13,239 bases of DNA from an uncultured Ruminococcus sp. (GCA_900540005.1 UQEM01000060.1:1-13239), one strand, 5' to 3'; positions 1 through 8,800 are shown, counted from the stretch's first letter. Notes: generated from the letters alone by a model not told the origin. Translations and numbers: made by a program.

Positions 1-55
1 CATGAAATGTATTGAAGATGAGATACCGTTTGAACTGCCACAGGGGTGGGAATGG
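1..55 (+). repeat. Inverted repeat IR1, left copy (TRD1 entry)
   Basis: Exact reverse complement of 4157-4211. It encodes the residues just before the first TRD, ending GWEW. Identity stops at base 56, where the TRDs diverge. The copy begins at the window edge, so 55 bp is a minimum length. Inversion across IR1 would place A'-B' behind the hsdS start. Confidence 0.93.
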
Positions 56-1354
56 GCGAGAATACGGAATATTTCTACTGTTAAGGGCGGAAAACGGCTT
101 CCAAAAGGTATGAGCTTTTCAGAATCGCCAACAGATCACGCCTATATACGAGTAACTGACATGAAAAACAACACAGTCATTACAACTGATTTAAGATATA
201 TTACAGACGATGTTTACGAAAAGATCAAGAATTATACCATTTCCAAAGATGATCTATATGTTACAATAGCAGGTACTATTGGTGTTGTTGGTGAAGTTCC
301 TGACGAACTGAACGGAATGAATCTTACAGAAAATGCAGTAAAAATTACCGACATAACAATCAATAAGACATTTTTATGTTTGCTTATTCAAAGCGAGTTC
401 GTACAACAGCAGTTCGTTGACAAAACACATCAAGTTGCTATGCCTAAGTTAGCACTTGAAAGAATATTATCAACTCTTATTCCAATTTGCCCTATTTCGG
501 AGCAATTGTCGATAATATCGAAATTTAACGAATTGTCTTTATTAGTAAATGACATACAAGAAAACAAACAAGAGTTGATTGATACAATATCACTCACCAA
601 GTCTAAAATCCTTGACCTTGCAATCAGAGGAAAACTTGTCCCGCAAGACCCGAATGACGAACCTGCAAGTGTACTTCTTGAACGCATTAGAACAGAGAAA
701 GAAGAACTCATCAAACAGGGCAAAATCAAGCGAGATAAAAAGGAATCTGTCATCTTTAGAGGTGATGATAACTCTTATTATCTCAAAACAGGAAATCTTA
801 AAGAAACACTTGATGATTGGCAGATTGATGATATACCCGAAACATGGGGATTATGTTGTCTCGGAGAAGTATGTGATTATGGTAATTGTACAAATATAGA
901 TACAAAAGATATTCCAGAAAATGCTTGGATTTTGGATTTAGAGGATATAGAAAAAGACACCGGAAAAATATTACAGAAGCTCACTAAAAAAGAAAGAAAT
1001 TCAGCTAGTACAAAGCATTTATTTTATAAAAATCAAGTACTATATAGTAAACTCCGTCCATATTTGAACAAGGTTGTTCTTGCTGATGATAATGGTTACT
1101 GCACTTCTGAAATATTGCCTTTGAATTTCAATAGTTGTATTCTTCCTGAATATGCAAAACACTATTTAATGTCACCTACATTTTTGCGATATGCTAATCA
1201 TTGCTCATATGGCGTAAAGATGCCTCGACTTGGAACACAAGATGGAAAGAAAGCTGTATTGACTATTCCACCTATAAACGAACAAAAGAGAATAGCCGAC
1301 AAAGTTAGCCAGCTATTCTCCTTACTTGATTCCATAGCGAATAATATAGATTGA
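2..1354 (+). CDS. hsdS: Silent hsdS cassette with two TRDs (A'-B'); 5' end outside window
   Basis: Type I RM specificity subunit sequence, a stored donor rather than an expressed gene. From the Met at base 2 the frame runs 450 residues. TRD A' is at about 20-170 and ends in the usual ICPISEQ motif. A central conserved linker at 199-260 contains KILDLAIRGKLVPQDPNDE. TRD B' is at about 275-435 and ends in IPPINEQKR plus a short helix. The Met at base 2 aligns with internal Met77 of the expressed HsdS, so it is not a true start, and the N-terminal 76 residues are absent or lie left of the window. No promoter or SD is visible. It lies opposite to hsdRMS and shares a 55-bp and a 126-bp inverted repeat with the active hsdS, which fits donation by inversion. 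Whether it is a full gene upstream cannot be judged. Confidence 0.85.
   Translation: MKCIEDEIPFELPQGWEWARIRNISTVKGGKRLPKGMSFSESPTDHAYIRVTDMKNNTVITTDLRYITDDVYEKIKNYTISKDDLYVTIAGTIGVVGEVPDELNGMNLTENAVKITDITINKTFLCLLIQSEFVQQQFVDKTHQVAMPKLALERILSTLIPICPISEQLSIISKFNELSLLVNDIQENKQELIDTISLTKSKILDLAIRGKLVPQDPNDEPASVLLERIRTEKEELIKQGKIKRDKKESVIFRGDDNSYYLKTGNLKETLDDWQIDDIPETWGLCCLGEVCDYGNCTNIDTKDIPENAWILDLEDIEKDTGKILQKLTKKERNSASTKHLFYKNQVLYSKLRPYLNKVVLADDNGYCTSEILPLNFNSCILPEYAKHYLMSPTFLRYANHCSYGVKMPRLGTQDGKKAVLTIPPINEQKRIADKVSQLFSLLDSIANNID
656..781 (+). repeat. Inverted repeat IR2, left copy (inter-TRD linker)
   Basis: 126 bp, exact reverse complement of 3449-3574 by base-by-base comparison. It encodes 42 codons of the central HsdS linker in the same frame in both copies, ending at the SYY just before TRD2. 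Inversion across IR2 would exchange only the second TRD (B for B'). Confidence 0.95.
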
Positions 1355-1357
1355 TCT

Positions 1358-1387
1358 ATAAGCCGTTCTCAGCCGAGGACGGCTATT
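1358..1387. terminator. Hairpin between silent cassette and recombinase gene
   Basis: A 13-bp stem (1358-1370 with 1375-1387, one T:G pair) closes on a 4-base loop, AGCC. It sits between the convergent 3' ends of the A'-B' cassette and the recombinase gene. There is no good T-run on either side, so intrinsic termination is plausible but not certain. Confidence 0.5.
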
Positions 1388-1390
1388 CTA

Positions 1391-2200
1391 TTACCATGTA
1401 ACGATTTTATCCACGATAGCCTGCTGTTCGCTGGCAGTTTTTCGAAGATAAATACGGGTAGTTTCAATGCTCTCGTGTCCCATCAGATCAGCAAGCAAAG
1501 CGATATCATTGTACTTCTCAAGGAAATTCTTTGCATAGCGGTGACGAAAAGAGTGGGGATATACTACCTTCTTATCAAGACCATATTTTTCAGCATAGTT
1601 TTTTAGCTGCTGCGAAATACCTCTTACCGTGATACGTTCTCCGAAACGGTTAAGAAACAGATATCCAGATGTACGTTTTTCGTTTTCAAGCCATTCAAGT
1701 GTTTCATTACAAAGCTTTTTCGGAATATAGAGTCTGCGGAGTTTACCACCCTTTGAATAAAGATCAAAGTAACCGCTTTCAACGTGTTCAATCTTAATTT
1801 GAATCAGTTCACTGACTCTTGCACCTGTTGCAGCAAGATACCATACCACAAAGTACCATTCCATGTTGCCGTCTTTTTTCAGCGACTTTTTCAGAAACTT
1901 ATAATCGGCATTGCTGATGACATTTTCAAGGAAGTTCTTCTGCTGAACCTTAACCGCCTTGATACGAAAGTGTTCCTTATCAAGATAAGCGAGATACTTA
2001 TTCATCGCCTGAATGCGAAGATTAACGGTCTTAGGCTTGAAATGTTCCATAAGATAGCCCTTGTATGCAAGCAGATTTTCTTTGGTTATAGCGTCGTAAT
2101 GTTCCTCAAAATATTTTACCGTCCAGAGATAAACTTCGATCGTATTTTCAGAAAGATTTGTTCTTCTCAGGTAGGCTTCGAATGTGTTGTCTTTCTCCAT
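1391..2200 (-). CDS. Tyrosine recombinase (hsdS invertase, XerC/D-like)
   Basis: Site-specific recombinase expected to invert the hsdS cassettes around it. An N-terminal core-binding (SAM-like) domain is followed by the phage-integrase catalytic fold. Counting from the ATG at 2215, the catalytic residues are Arg133 (ATGARVSEL), a Lys in SKGGK (155/158), His221 and Arg224 (HSFRHR), His247 (LMGHES) and nucleophile Tyr256 (TRIYLRK), so the set is complete. I prefer the start at 2200 (269 residues): it has GGAGG 8 bases upstream, while the ATG at 2215 overlaps that SD and has none of its own. The gene lies between two silent hsdS cassettes, as in known phase-variable type I RM loci that carry their own recombinase. 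IR1 and IR2 inversions would flip this gene too. Substrate specificity is inferred from context. Confidence 0.9.
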   Translation of the reverse strand: MEKDNTFEAYLRRTNLSENTIEVYLWTVKYFEEHYDAITKENLLAYKGYLMEHFKPKTVNLRIQAMNKYLAYLDKEHFRIKAVKVQQKNFLENVISNADYKFLKKSLKKDGNMEWYFVVWYLAATGARVSELIQIKIEHVESGYFDLYSKGGKLRRLYIPKKLCNETLEWLENEKRTSGYLFLNRFGERITVRGISQQLKNYAEKYGLDKKVVYPHSFRHRYAKNFLEKYNDIALLADLMGHESIETTRIYLRKTASEQQAIVDKIVTW

Positions 2201-2248
2201 TAAAGAGACCTCCATTATAATATTTGGTGCGAAATTCCTTGCATAAGT

Positions 2249-2257
2249 ATTATAACA
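2249..2257 (-). promoter_or_regulatory. Extended -10 promoter of the recombinase gene
   Basis: On the - strand TGTTATAAT gives a perfect TATAAT with a TG extension, about 49 bases before the preferred start codon. No good -35 is seen; the -35 position (about 2272-2277) falls inside the 26-bp inverted repeat. A second TATAAT (2214-2219) overlaps the first ATG and is too close to the preferred start to serve. Confidence 0.55.
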
Positions 2258-2270
2258 GATGAGTAGCTGT

Positions 2271-2296
2271 CTCTTATTATGAGAAGATAGGTGATG
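2271..2296 (+). repeat. Inverted repeat IR3 (26 bp), silent B'' copy
   Basis: Exact reverse complement of 3433-3458. It encodes SYYEKIGD in the same frame as in hsdS and marks the left end of the B'' cassette, since the base before it already differs from hsdS. It contains the half-site TTATGAGAAG (2277-2286). Its first 10 bases also match 772-781 in the A'-B' cassette, in direct orientation. Confidence 0.9.
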
Positions 2297-2868
2297 CCGT
2301 CACTTGCATTGATGAAGAATTGCCGTTTGAGCTGCCTGGCGGGTGGACGTGGGCAAGATTGCAAAGTATTTGTGAGCCTATAACCGACGGAACTCATAAA
2401 ACGCCAGTATATAGCGATTCAGGTTATATATTCTTGTCATCAAAGAATGTAACTTCAGGCAAAATCGACTGGGATAATGTTATGTATATTCCTGAAGAAT
2501 TACATGCAGAATTATATTCAAGATTACAGCCTAAGAAAAATGATATACTTCTTGCAAAGAACGGTACAACAGGAGTATCTGCTATTGTAGACAGGGACTG
2601 TATCTTTGATATATATGTAAGCCTTGCTCTTATACGAATAGTCGGATACATGATAATTCCCCAATACCTAACTTGTATGATGGGAAGCAGATTTGTTCAA
2701 GATTACTTTAATTCCTCATTAAAAGGAATAGGTGTACCCAATTTGCACCTTGAGCATATTCGTACCGTTTTGATTCCAATAGCACCTATACACGAGCAGA
2801 AAAAGATAGCAGAGATCGTACAAAAATACACCAGCATACTTGAATATATAGAAAAGAGCCTTAGCTGA
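2272..2868 (+). pseudogene. hsdS: Silent hsdS half-cassette carrying TRD B''
   Basis: A promoterless 3' half of an hsdS gene. The frame is open from 2263 after a TGA at 2260. Homology to hsdS begins at SYYEKIGD (2272), so it supplies only the second TRD: 198 residues comprising the entry ELPFELPGGWTWARL, the TRD body, the PIAPIHEQKKIAE segment and a final IEKSLS helix end. There is no N-terminal region, first TRD or linker, and a TTG at 2320 is the only nearby in-frame start, without an SD. The length from SYY to the stop equals that of the expressed TRD2 exactly (198 residues). Placed tail to tail with hsdS, it can replace TRD2 by inversion at the 26-bp repeats. An automatic caller may report it as a CDS from 2320. 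Confidence 0.88.
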
Positions 2869-2883
2869 GGCTCTTTTCTATAT
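2846..2883. terminator. Shared palindromic terminator of convergent hsdS ends
   Basis: A 38-bp near-perfect palindrome centred at 2864.5, with one T:G mismatch. On both strands it reads A-rich, then a GC-rich stem GAGCC/GGCTC, then TTTT, so it looks like a bidirectional intrinsic terminator. It also encodes IEKSLS and the stop codon of both facing hsdS reading frames, whose stops overlap here. Confidence 0.75.
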
Positions 2884-4438
2884 TATGAAGCATCGTCATG
2901 ATCTCGGTGCATTTTTTTATAATTCTTACCTGTTCATTCAGCGGAGGTACAGGGACTAAGTAATCGCAAACGTAGTCCTTGCTTATTCGCTGTTGACCTA
3001 CAACGCCTGCACAGGTTTGTTTACCGCCTACCAAGAAACTATCTGTCTTTATGACATATAAAATGTATTCAGGCAAAATAGTATCGGGAAGTGTTCGCAA
3101 AATATATAGTTCCGTTGTTCCTGCACCGTATCCATTACACAAGCCACGGAATACAACGGATTTGCGATTTTCAAAGCAAGGTGTTATTTTTGCGAAGCCT
3201 ACGTCATTTTCAGCAAAATGGGTAAAGCCTTTTTTGACCTCGCCCCATTTTCGCTGCTCAAATGTAAACTCATTAGTATATCCGTCCTGAATTAGCGCCA
3301 TAGGCACAAAAGATACGACAGTATCATCAGCTATACTGTTCTTAGGATTGATAATGCAGGCGCTTGAAAGACGTTTCCACGCCCAATTTTCTGGAATATT
3401 ATACGGCAATTCATTGTCGATACACCGTACCTCATCACCTATCTTCTCATAATAAGAGTTATCATCACCTCTAAAGATGACAGATTCCTTTTTATCTCGC
3501 TTGATTTTGCCCTGTTTGATGAGTTCTTCTTTCTCTGTTCTAATGCGTTCAAGAAGTACACTTGCAGGTTCGTCGTTCGGGTCTTGCGGAACGAGTTTTC
3601 CTCTGATCGCAAGGTCTAAAATTTTGGATTTGGTGAGTTGGATGGTGGATTGCAAGTCTGCTTTATCAGATTCTATGGTGTCAATAAATGATATTAGTTC
3701 TTTTAGTTTTATTACAATGCGGTGCTGTTCTTGAAGTGGCGGTAAAGGAATTGGAATTGAGTGCAGTTGATTAGAGGATAATCCTTGAATACCAATTCCT
3801 TTACCATTTATCATACCAATAAGCTTATAATAATAAAAAATATGATAATATAAAACAATATTCACATTTGCATAAGGTCTAAGCCTATGTATGTGGTTTT
3901 GAATACAAATGTCATAATCATAGTTCCATATAGCAGCTCTACCAATATCTCCACCTTCACACACCAGTAAATCACCTTTTTTAACAGTGCATTTTTCAAG
4001 TTCAGTATCGGTAAAATGCATATTTTTTAAATTATCCAGTTCAAATCTATCCCAATATACGTTTGAGGTTGTTATATAGCTTAATAATTTACCATTAGTA
4101 TTTGACTTATTTAAAGCTTTTCCAGTATTATGAGAAAAAACTATTCCTAACCTACACCATTCCCACCCCTGTGGCAGTTCAAACGGTATCTCATCTTCAA
4201 TACATTTCATGCTTCCGTCGGGGAACTTCTCATAATGCAAATTATCCTCACCCTTGAAGATGATAGTATCATTCTTTATGTCTTTTGGCTTTAGCTTTCC
4301 GTCCTTAACCATTTGCTGCTTTTCAGCTCGGATTCTCTCCAATAAAACAGATGCTGGCTCATCATTCGGGTCTTGCGGCACAAGTTTACCTCTGATAGCA
4401 AGGTCAAGGATTTTTTGTCTTAATGCTTTTGTATCCAC
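2861..4438 (-). CDS. hsdS: Type I RM specificity subunit HsdS (expressed allele A-B)
   Basis: DNA-recognition subunit that directs HsdM methylation and HsdR cleavage to a bipartite site. It has 525 residues, somewhat longer than the roughly 400-470 common in the family. An N-terminal conserved segment (9-40) is followed by TRD A (about 78-230, ending IPLPPLQEQHR), a central linker (271-330), TRD B (about 340-500, ending PVPPLNEQVR) and a C-terminal helix. Residues 9-37 recur exactly at 272-300 although their codons differ, showing the usual internal symmetry of HsdS. The start is GTG at 4438, overlapping the hsdM stop by one base, with GAGG upstream on the - strand. It shares inverted repeats with the silent cassettes at residues 77-94, 289-330 and about 328-335, so both TRDs look replaceable. 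The DNA target cannot be predicted by eye. Confidence 0.95.
   Translation of the reverse strand: MDTKALRQKILDLAIRGKLVPQDPNDEPASVLLERIRAEKQQMVKDGKLKPKDIKNDTIIFKGEDNLHYEKFPDGSMKCIEDEIPFELPQGWEWCRLGIVFSHNTGKALNKSNTNGKLLSYITTSNVYWDRFELDNLKNMHFTDTELEKCTVKKGDLLVCEGGDIGRAAIWNYDYDICIQNHIHRLRPYANVNIVLYYHIFYYYKLIGMINGKGIGIQGLSSNQLHSIPIPLPPLQEQHRIVIKLKELISFIDTIESDKADLQSTIQLTKSKILDLAIRGKLVPQDPNDEPASVLLERIRTEKEELIKQGKIKRDKKESVIFRGDDNSYYEKIGDEVRCIDNELPYNIPENWAWKRLSSACIINPKNSIADDTVVSFVPMALIQDGYTNEFTFEQRKWGEVKKGFTHFAENDVGFAKITPCFENRKSVVFRGLCNGYGAGTTELYILRTLPDTILPEYILYVIKTDSFLVGGKQTCAGVVGQQRISKDYVCDYLVPVPPLNEQVRIIKKCTEIMTMLHNIEKSLS
3433..3458 (-). repeat. Inverted repeat IR3 (26 bp), expressed hsdS copy
   Basis: Partner of 2271-2296. 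It straddles the edge of IR2: ten bases lie inside IR2 and sixteen in the start of TRD B. Exchange here would put TRD B'' into the expressed gene in frame. Confidence 0.9.
3449..3574 (-). repeat. Inverted repeat IR2, expressed hsdS copy
   Basis: Partner of 656-781, covering HsdS residues 289-330 in the helical linker between the TRDs. Identity ends abruptly at 3575, although the protein stays identical for about 20 more residues toward the N terminus. Confidence 0.95.
4157..4211 (-). repeat. Inverted repeat IR1, expressed hsdS copy
   Basis: Partner of 1-55, covering HsdS residues 77-94 at the start of TRD A. An exchange here would swap both TRDs at once while keeping the native N terminus, GTG start and operon coupling. 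Confidence 0.93.
4224..4235 (-). repeat. 12-bp half-site inside hsdS, shared with hsdR leader palindrome
   Basis: AACTTCTCATAA is identical to 9153-9164 and, inverted, to 9172-9183 in the hsdR leader. Its 10-bp core recurs at 3443-3452 and inverted at 2277-2286. Inside hsdS it encodes HYEKF, 13 bp before the IR1 edge. It may be a protein-binding half-site or a codon-level coincidence. Confidence 0.4.
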
Positions 4439-5868
4439 TATTCATCTACCTCACCAATCAATTTTTCTAACTCTGCAACAGCATTTGTAATGTTCTGTGA
4501 TTTTGTTTTGATTTGTTCTAACAGTTCAGAAAGAGTGTATTCATCGCTGGTATTCGCTGATTTTATCCAACTGATATCAAGACTTGTTTTATCTCTCTCC
4601 AAAATCTCTTCGTATGAAAATTTACGCCATCTGCCGTTTGGGTTTTCTTCACTGTAAGTTTCTTGCCTTTCAGAAATATTTTCAGCATGGTAGCATTTAA
4701 TAAATTCATCAAAATGGCTTTCTTTCAGCGGATTAGTCTTGCCAAAAGACGGCATTTCAGAACGAAGATCATAAATCCAAACTTCTTTTGTGTTACCTTT
4801 GTCAGCTGTACCTCTTGTAAAGAAAAGCACATTCGTTTTTACTCCCTGGGCATAGAAAATACCTGTCGGCAAACGAAGAATTGTATGCAGATTGCATTTT
4901 TCCATAAGGTCACGGCGGATTTTCTCGCCATCACCGTCTGCAAAAAGCACATTATCAGGAAGAACAACTGCCGCACGGGCGTGACCTGTCTGGTTTAAGC
5001 TTCTATAAATATGCTGTAAGAAGTTAAGCTGTTTATTGCTTGTAGGGAAAGTCAAGTCATCACGAGTAGCACGTTCACCGCCTTTTTTAGTACCAAAAGG
5101 CGGATTTGTCAATACAACATCATAGCCTTTCATCTGTTTGCCATAATTAGAAAGTGTGTCACCAAGATAGATTGGCCCGCTAATGTCATGAAGCATAGCA
5201 TTCATAAGTGCAAGTCTATGCGTATCATGAACGAGTTCACAGCCGGAAAATGCCTGTGTACGCTGAAATTCCTGCTCATCAACAGATAGTTCAAATAAAT
5301 CATCAGTATGTTCTTTAACATAGTGATCGGCAGCAATCATAAATCCGAAAGTACCACAAGCCGGGTCATTGCAGCGTTCTCCAGCCTGCGGAGCTATCAA
5401 TCTTGTCATAACATTGATAAGTACACGAGGTGTGAAATACTGTCCTGCTCCTGATTTCTTTTCAGTTGCATTCTTTTCTAATAAGCCTTCGTAAAGATTG
5501 CCTAAACCTTCTTCTTTTGCACTGTACCAATCGAATTGGTCAATAGTCGTAATAATTTTTTCGAGATTTTTCGGTTCATCAATGTTGGTTTGTGCTCCTT
5601 GATATATTTCACGCACTCTGCCTTGACAATTCTCACCAAGATGTTCCAAAAGCTCTTTATAAAACTTTTTCAACTCAATACCTTGCTTTGAGAGCAACTT
5701 ATCCCAACGATATTCTTCTGGAATTGCTTTTTCAGTATCGGTTTCTTTGCACATTTTCAAAAATAGAATATAAGTAAGCTCTGTAACATATTGCTGATAG
5801 GTGATACCATCATCACGCAATACATTACATAGATTCCAGAGCTTTGCGACAATTTCCTGATTATTCAA
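4438..5868 (-). CDS. hsdM: Type I RM N6-adenine methyltransferase HsdM
   Basis: Modification subunit: transfers methyl from S-adenosylmethionine to N6 of adenine in the site chosen by HsdS, and is needed for both methylation and restriction complexes. It has 476 residues. An N-terminal helical HsdM domain (1-130, with GITYQQYVTELTYILFLKM) is followed by GQYFTPRVL (142-150) at the start of the methyltransferase fold, SAM-binding motif I DPACGTFGF (168-176), catalytic motif IV NPPF (255-258) and a C-terminal region that ends in a helix. All key motifs are present. The start is TTG at 5868, overlapping the hsdR stop by 4 bases (TTGA), with GGAGG 9 bases upstream; no earlier alternative fits. Translation is probably coupled to hsdR upstream and hsdS downstream. 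Confidence 0.96.
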   Translation of the reverse strand: MNNQEIVAKLWNLCNVLRDDGITYQQYVTELTYILFLKMCKETDTEKAIPEEYRWDKLLSKQGIELKKFYKELLEHLGENCQGRVREIYQGAQTNIDEPKNLEKIITTIDQFDWYSAKEEGLGNLYEGLLEKNATEKKSGAGQYFTPRVLINVMTRLIAPQAGERCNDPACGTFGFMIAADHYVKEHTDDLFELSVDEQEFQRTQAFSGCELVHDTHRLALMNAMLHDISGPIYLGDTLSNYGKQMKGYDVVLTNPPFGTKKGGERATRDDLTFPTSNKQLNFLQHIYRSLNQTGHARAAVVLPDNVLFADGDGEKIRRDLMEKCNLHTILRLPTGIFYAQGVKTNVLFFTRGTADKGNTKEVWIYDLRSEMPSFGKTNPLKESHFDEFIKCYHAENISERQETYSEENPNGRWRKFSYEEILERDKTSLDISWIKSANTSDEYTLSELLEQIKTKSQNITNAVAELEKLIGEVDE

Positions 5869-8800
5869 GCTACATTTCCTCCATCATCATATAAATATTG
5901 ATTTAATTCCATGATAACCTCATGAAGATGCCCCTCAAATCTGCGATCAATACCTTTGAAACCGCCATTATTTTTAAAAGCACCTTGTTCAAGCATCTGC
6001 TCATCAAATACAGTTTCCTCAAGCATAACTTTTTCTATGCGTTTTAGCCAATCAAGCTGAATCTTATTAAATTTATGATTCTGTTTTAGTTTTGCAAAGG
6101 CGTTTTTTACTCTTGTTTCATGGCTTACCAAAGCTGATCCAATCGCTTGCTGACGTACAAATGCAATAATATCCGCAACAATATCTTCATTTGTCATCTC
6201 GTTCCATGCAGTGTTGAGCTGCTTTTCCGTAAAATTATGGCGGTCAAGCTCCATTTTCAGTTCTTTTAGGGTTTCTCTGGTAAGTTCAGAAGGCTTTGTA
6301 CATACGATTTTAAGGGCATTTATCTCATTGATATTCTCCAAAATAAATTTTTTGAATGATTCAATATAATCTTCCGGTTTGGTTGCGTCACCGTAACCTC
6401 TTTCGTGCGATATGATCTCATCTTCGTGATCGTCAATAACAATAGGACGTTTCCCATGTGTCTTATCTTTATCAAGAACAGCGAACGCTTCTGAACATTC
6501 TAGTGCTCTCTTCACAGAATTCTCCACATTACTACCATTAAGTTCCTTTGCAAATGCCATAAGATCTTTTCCGCCTGTTAGATATGCAAACTGCTCCTGT
6601 GCTTTTGCACTTATCCTACGACTTTTTCTTTGCAGTTTGGCAATAATCAAACTCAGCTGATATGCCTGTTTATCTTTTTCCACTACTTTCAGACCATTAA
6701 GTAAGTCTTCAAAGGTAGTTTTCGGATTAGGAGTAACAGGTTTCATGTTGCTAACAGGTTCTAATGTTTCATAGACACCCACCGGATCATATATTTCAAA
6801 ATGGTCTTTGTGTATCTTATTGCATAATCTTGTAGCTCTGCCAAGCATTTGCTCAAACAGAATACGTGATTTGATACGACGCATAAAAACAAGATTTACG
6901 ATCTCAGGCACATCAATACCTGTTGTAAGCAAATCAACGGTAACAACTATTTTTGGATAAGATTCATTTTTAAACTGCCGTATTGCTTCAAGTATCTTCT
7001 TTTTATTGCCGCCCTCTATGCTCCCGGTGATTTTCTTTACAACGTCATTATCAATGCCGTACTTCGAGTAAATATCTTTCAATATCTTTACGATAAGGTC
7101 AGCATGAGCGTCATCAACTGCATAGATCAGCGTTTTCCCTTCACCATCTGGATTAAAGTCCATAGCGATCTCTTCAAAAACAGCTATGTTGAAATTCTCA
7201 GTAATAATATCCTTGTTGAACTTATCTATCTCAAACTTCATATCGTCCTCAAGCTCATCGCTGTTGAGAATTTCACCTGTATTCGGATCATAGATCGCAA
7301 GAGTTTCGCCTTTTTTGTATTCAATACCATTATCACGAAGTTTAGTATGAATATCATGTGGAGCATCGTGATCGACAAGGTATCCATCGATAACTGCTTC
7401 TCTGTAAGAATAGGTAAATACTGGCTTCCCAAATATTTCTGTTGTATGCAGCGCAGGAGTAGCTGTAAGGGCAATCTTAACAGCATCGAAATACTCTATA
7501 ACAGTGCGATACTTGCTAATATAATCTTCCTGATTCCGATAAAGCATTTCATCATCACTTAATTCCTTATCGAGCGTGTAACCTCTATGTGCTTCATCAA
7601 CAACGATCAGATCATAATCAGAAACAGATGGCATTGTATCATCTTCGCTATAAATCAAACGTTTTACAAGACTCTGTACTGTAGCTATATGTATTTTGGT
7701 TTCTTTGTCAATGTTCTTTTCATCAAGCCCTTTTATGTTGTATATCTCATCAAGAGTCATCAGATCTTCTATTTTAACTTCTTTGAATACATCAGAAGCC
7801 TGTTCGCCGAGAGCAGTTCTATCGACAAGGAAAAGAATTCGTTTAAAACGATTACTTTTGATAAATCGGTATATCATTCCAAGAATAGTTCTTGTTTTAC
7901 CTGTTCCTGTAGCCATAGAAAGCAATGCTGTCTTCTTTCCACAAATAATAGCATTCTCAGCAGCTTCAATAGCTCTTATCTGATATTCACGTAAATTTAA
8001 ACCGTCAGGGTCACGTAATAAGTCACATGGGGTATTCTGCAACGTTTGGTTTGCTGTAACAATATCCTTATCAAGCATCTCCATAAGACCGTCTGGACTG
8101 AACCAACCTTGCAGTGCTTTGGGTGTATTTACACCATCACGCAGGTCAAGAAACCATATTCCAGATTTCTGTTCGATTTGTTTGAGATACTTTCTGCCAT
8201 TGGTAGCAAAAACGAAAGGAACTTTATAGCCATTCCACTCCTTGATGACATACTCGCTATGTTCTGATTTTATCATACGAGCATAATCTTTGCACTGATA
8301 GTCAATAACAGCTGGAATATCTATACTTGCTTTCTTCGCTTCAATAATGGCAACAAGTTTAAGCCCTACAAATAAAGCATAGTCCGCATAACCGCCTTTA
8401 GTTACGGTAGAATCAGTCGGGAATTCAGCAATAGCAAGATTACGCCCTTTTTGTGGTCTTGTTCCTTTTGAGTAACGAAGATTGTTAGTATCAACCTCCC
8501 AGCCATATTTTCTGAGCTGATCGTCAATGATAATACGTGTCTCAGCCTCAGTAAGTTCCATAGATTCTATCACTTCAGCTGACTTATCAACTCTTTCTTT
8601 GAAAGACAAGCCATCTGTAGCTGTCATAGTTGGTTTTGCTTCAGTAGCTTTAGCAAGTTGTTCTTCTAAACCTTTGATTATACTTTCATAGTCAGGAATA
8701 GGTTCGTTCTGAGGCATGATAAATTCAGGAGCTTGAAAAGTATAGTCGCCGTACACTTCCATAAACCATACAGCAAGTCTATATGCCATTATAAGTAAAG

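Noticed and set aside
430..753. Open frame on the - strand, with a near-copy at 3477-3734 on the + strand
   Set aside because: Both are antisense to the same hsdS linker repeat. Their similarity follows from IR2 and neither has an SD.
2215..2397. 60-codon - strand frame upstream of the recombinase
   Set aside because: It runs antisense into the B'' cassette and across the recombinase promoter; no SD or recognisable protein.
2846..2883. Hairpin as a separate recombination site
   Set aside because: A palindrome by itself cannot bring about cassette exchange, and its sequence is explained by the two convergent coding ends plus terminator function.
5865..5868. Possible frameshift between hsdR and hsdM
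   Set aside because: The 4-bp TTGA overlap with a good SD is normal translational coupling, and both proteins are full length.
7104..7994. Several + strand frames of 95-152 codons
   Set aside because: They lie antisense within hsdR, which has full motif support; no SD and no family resemblance.
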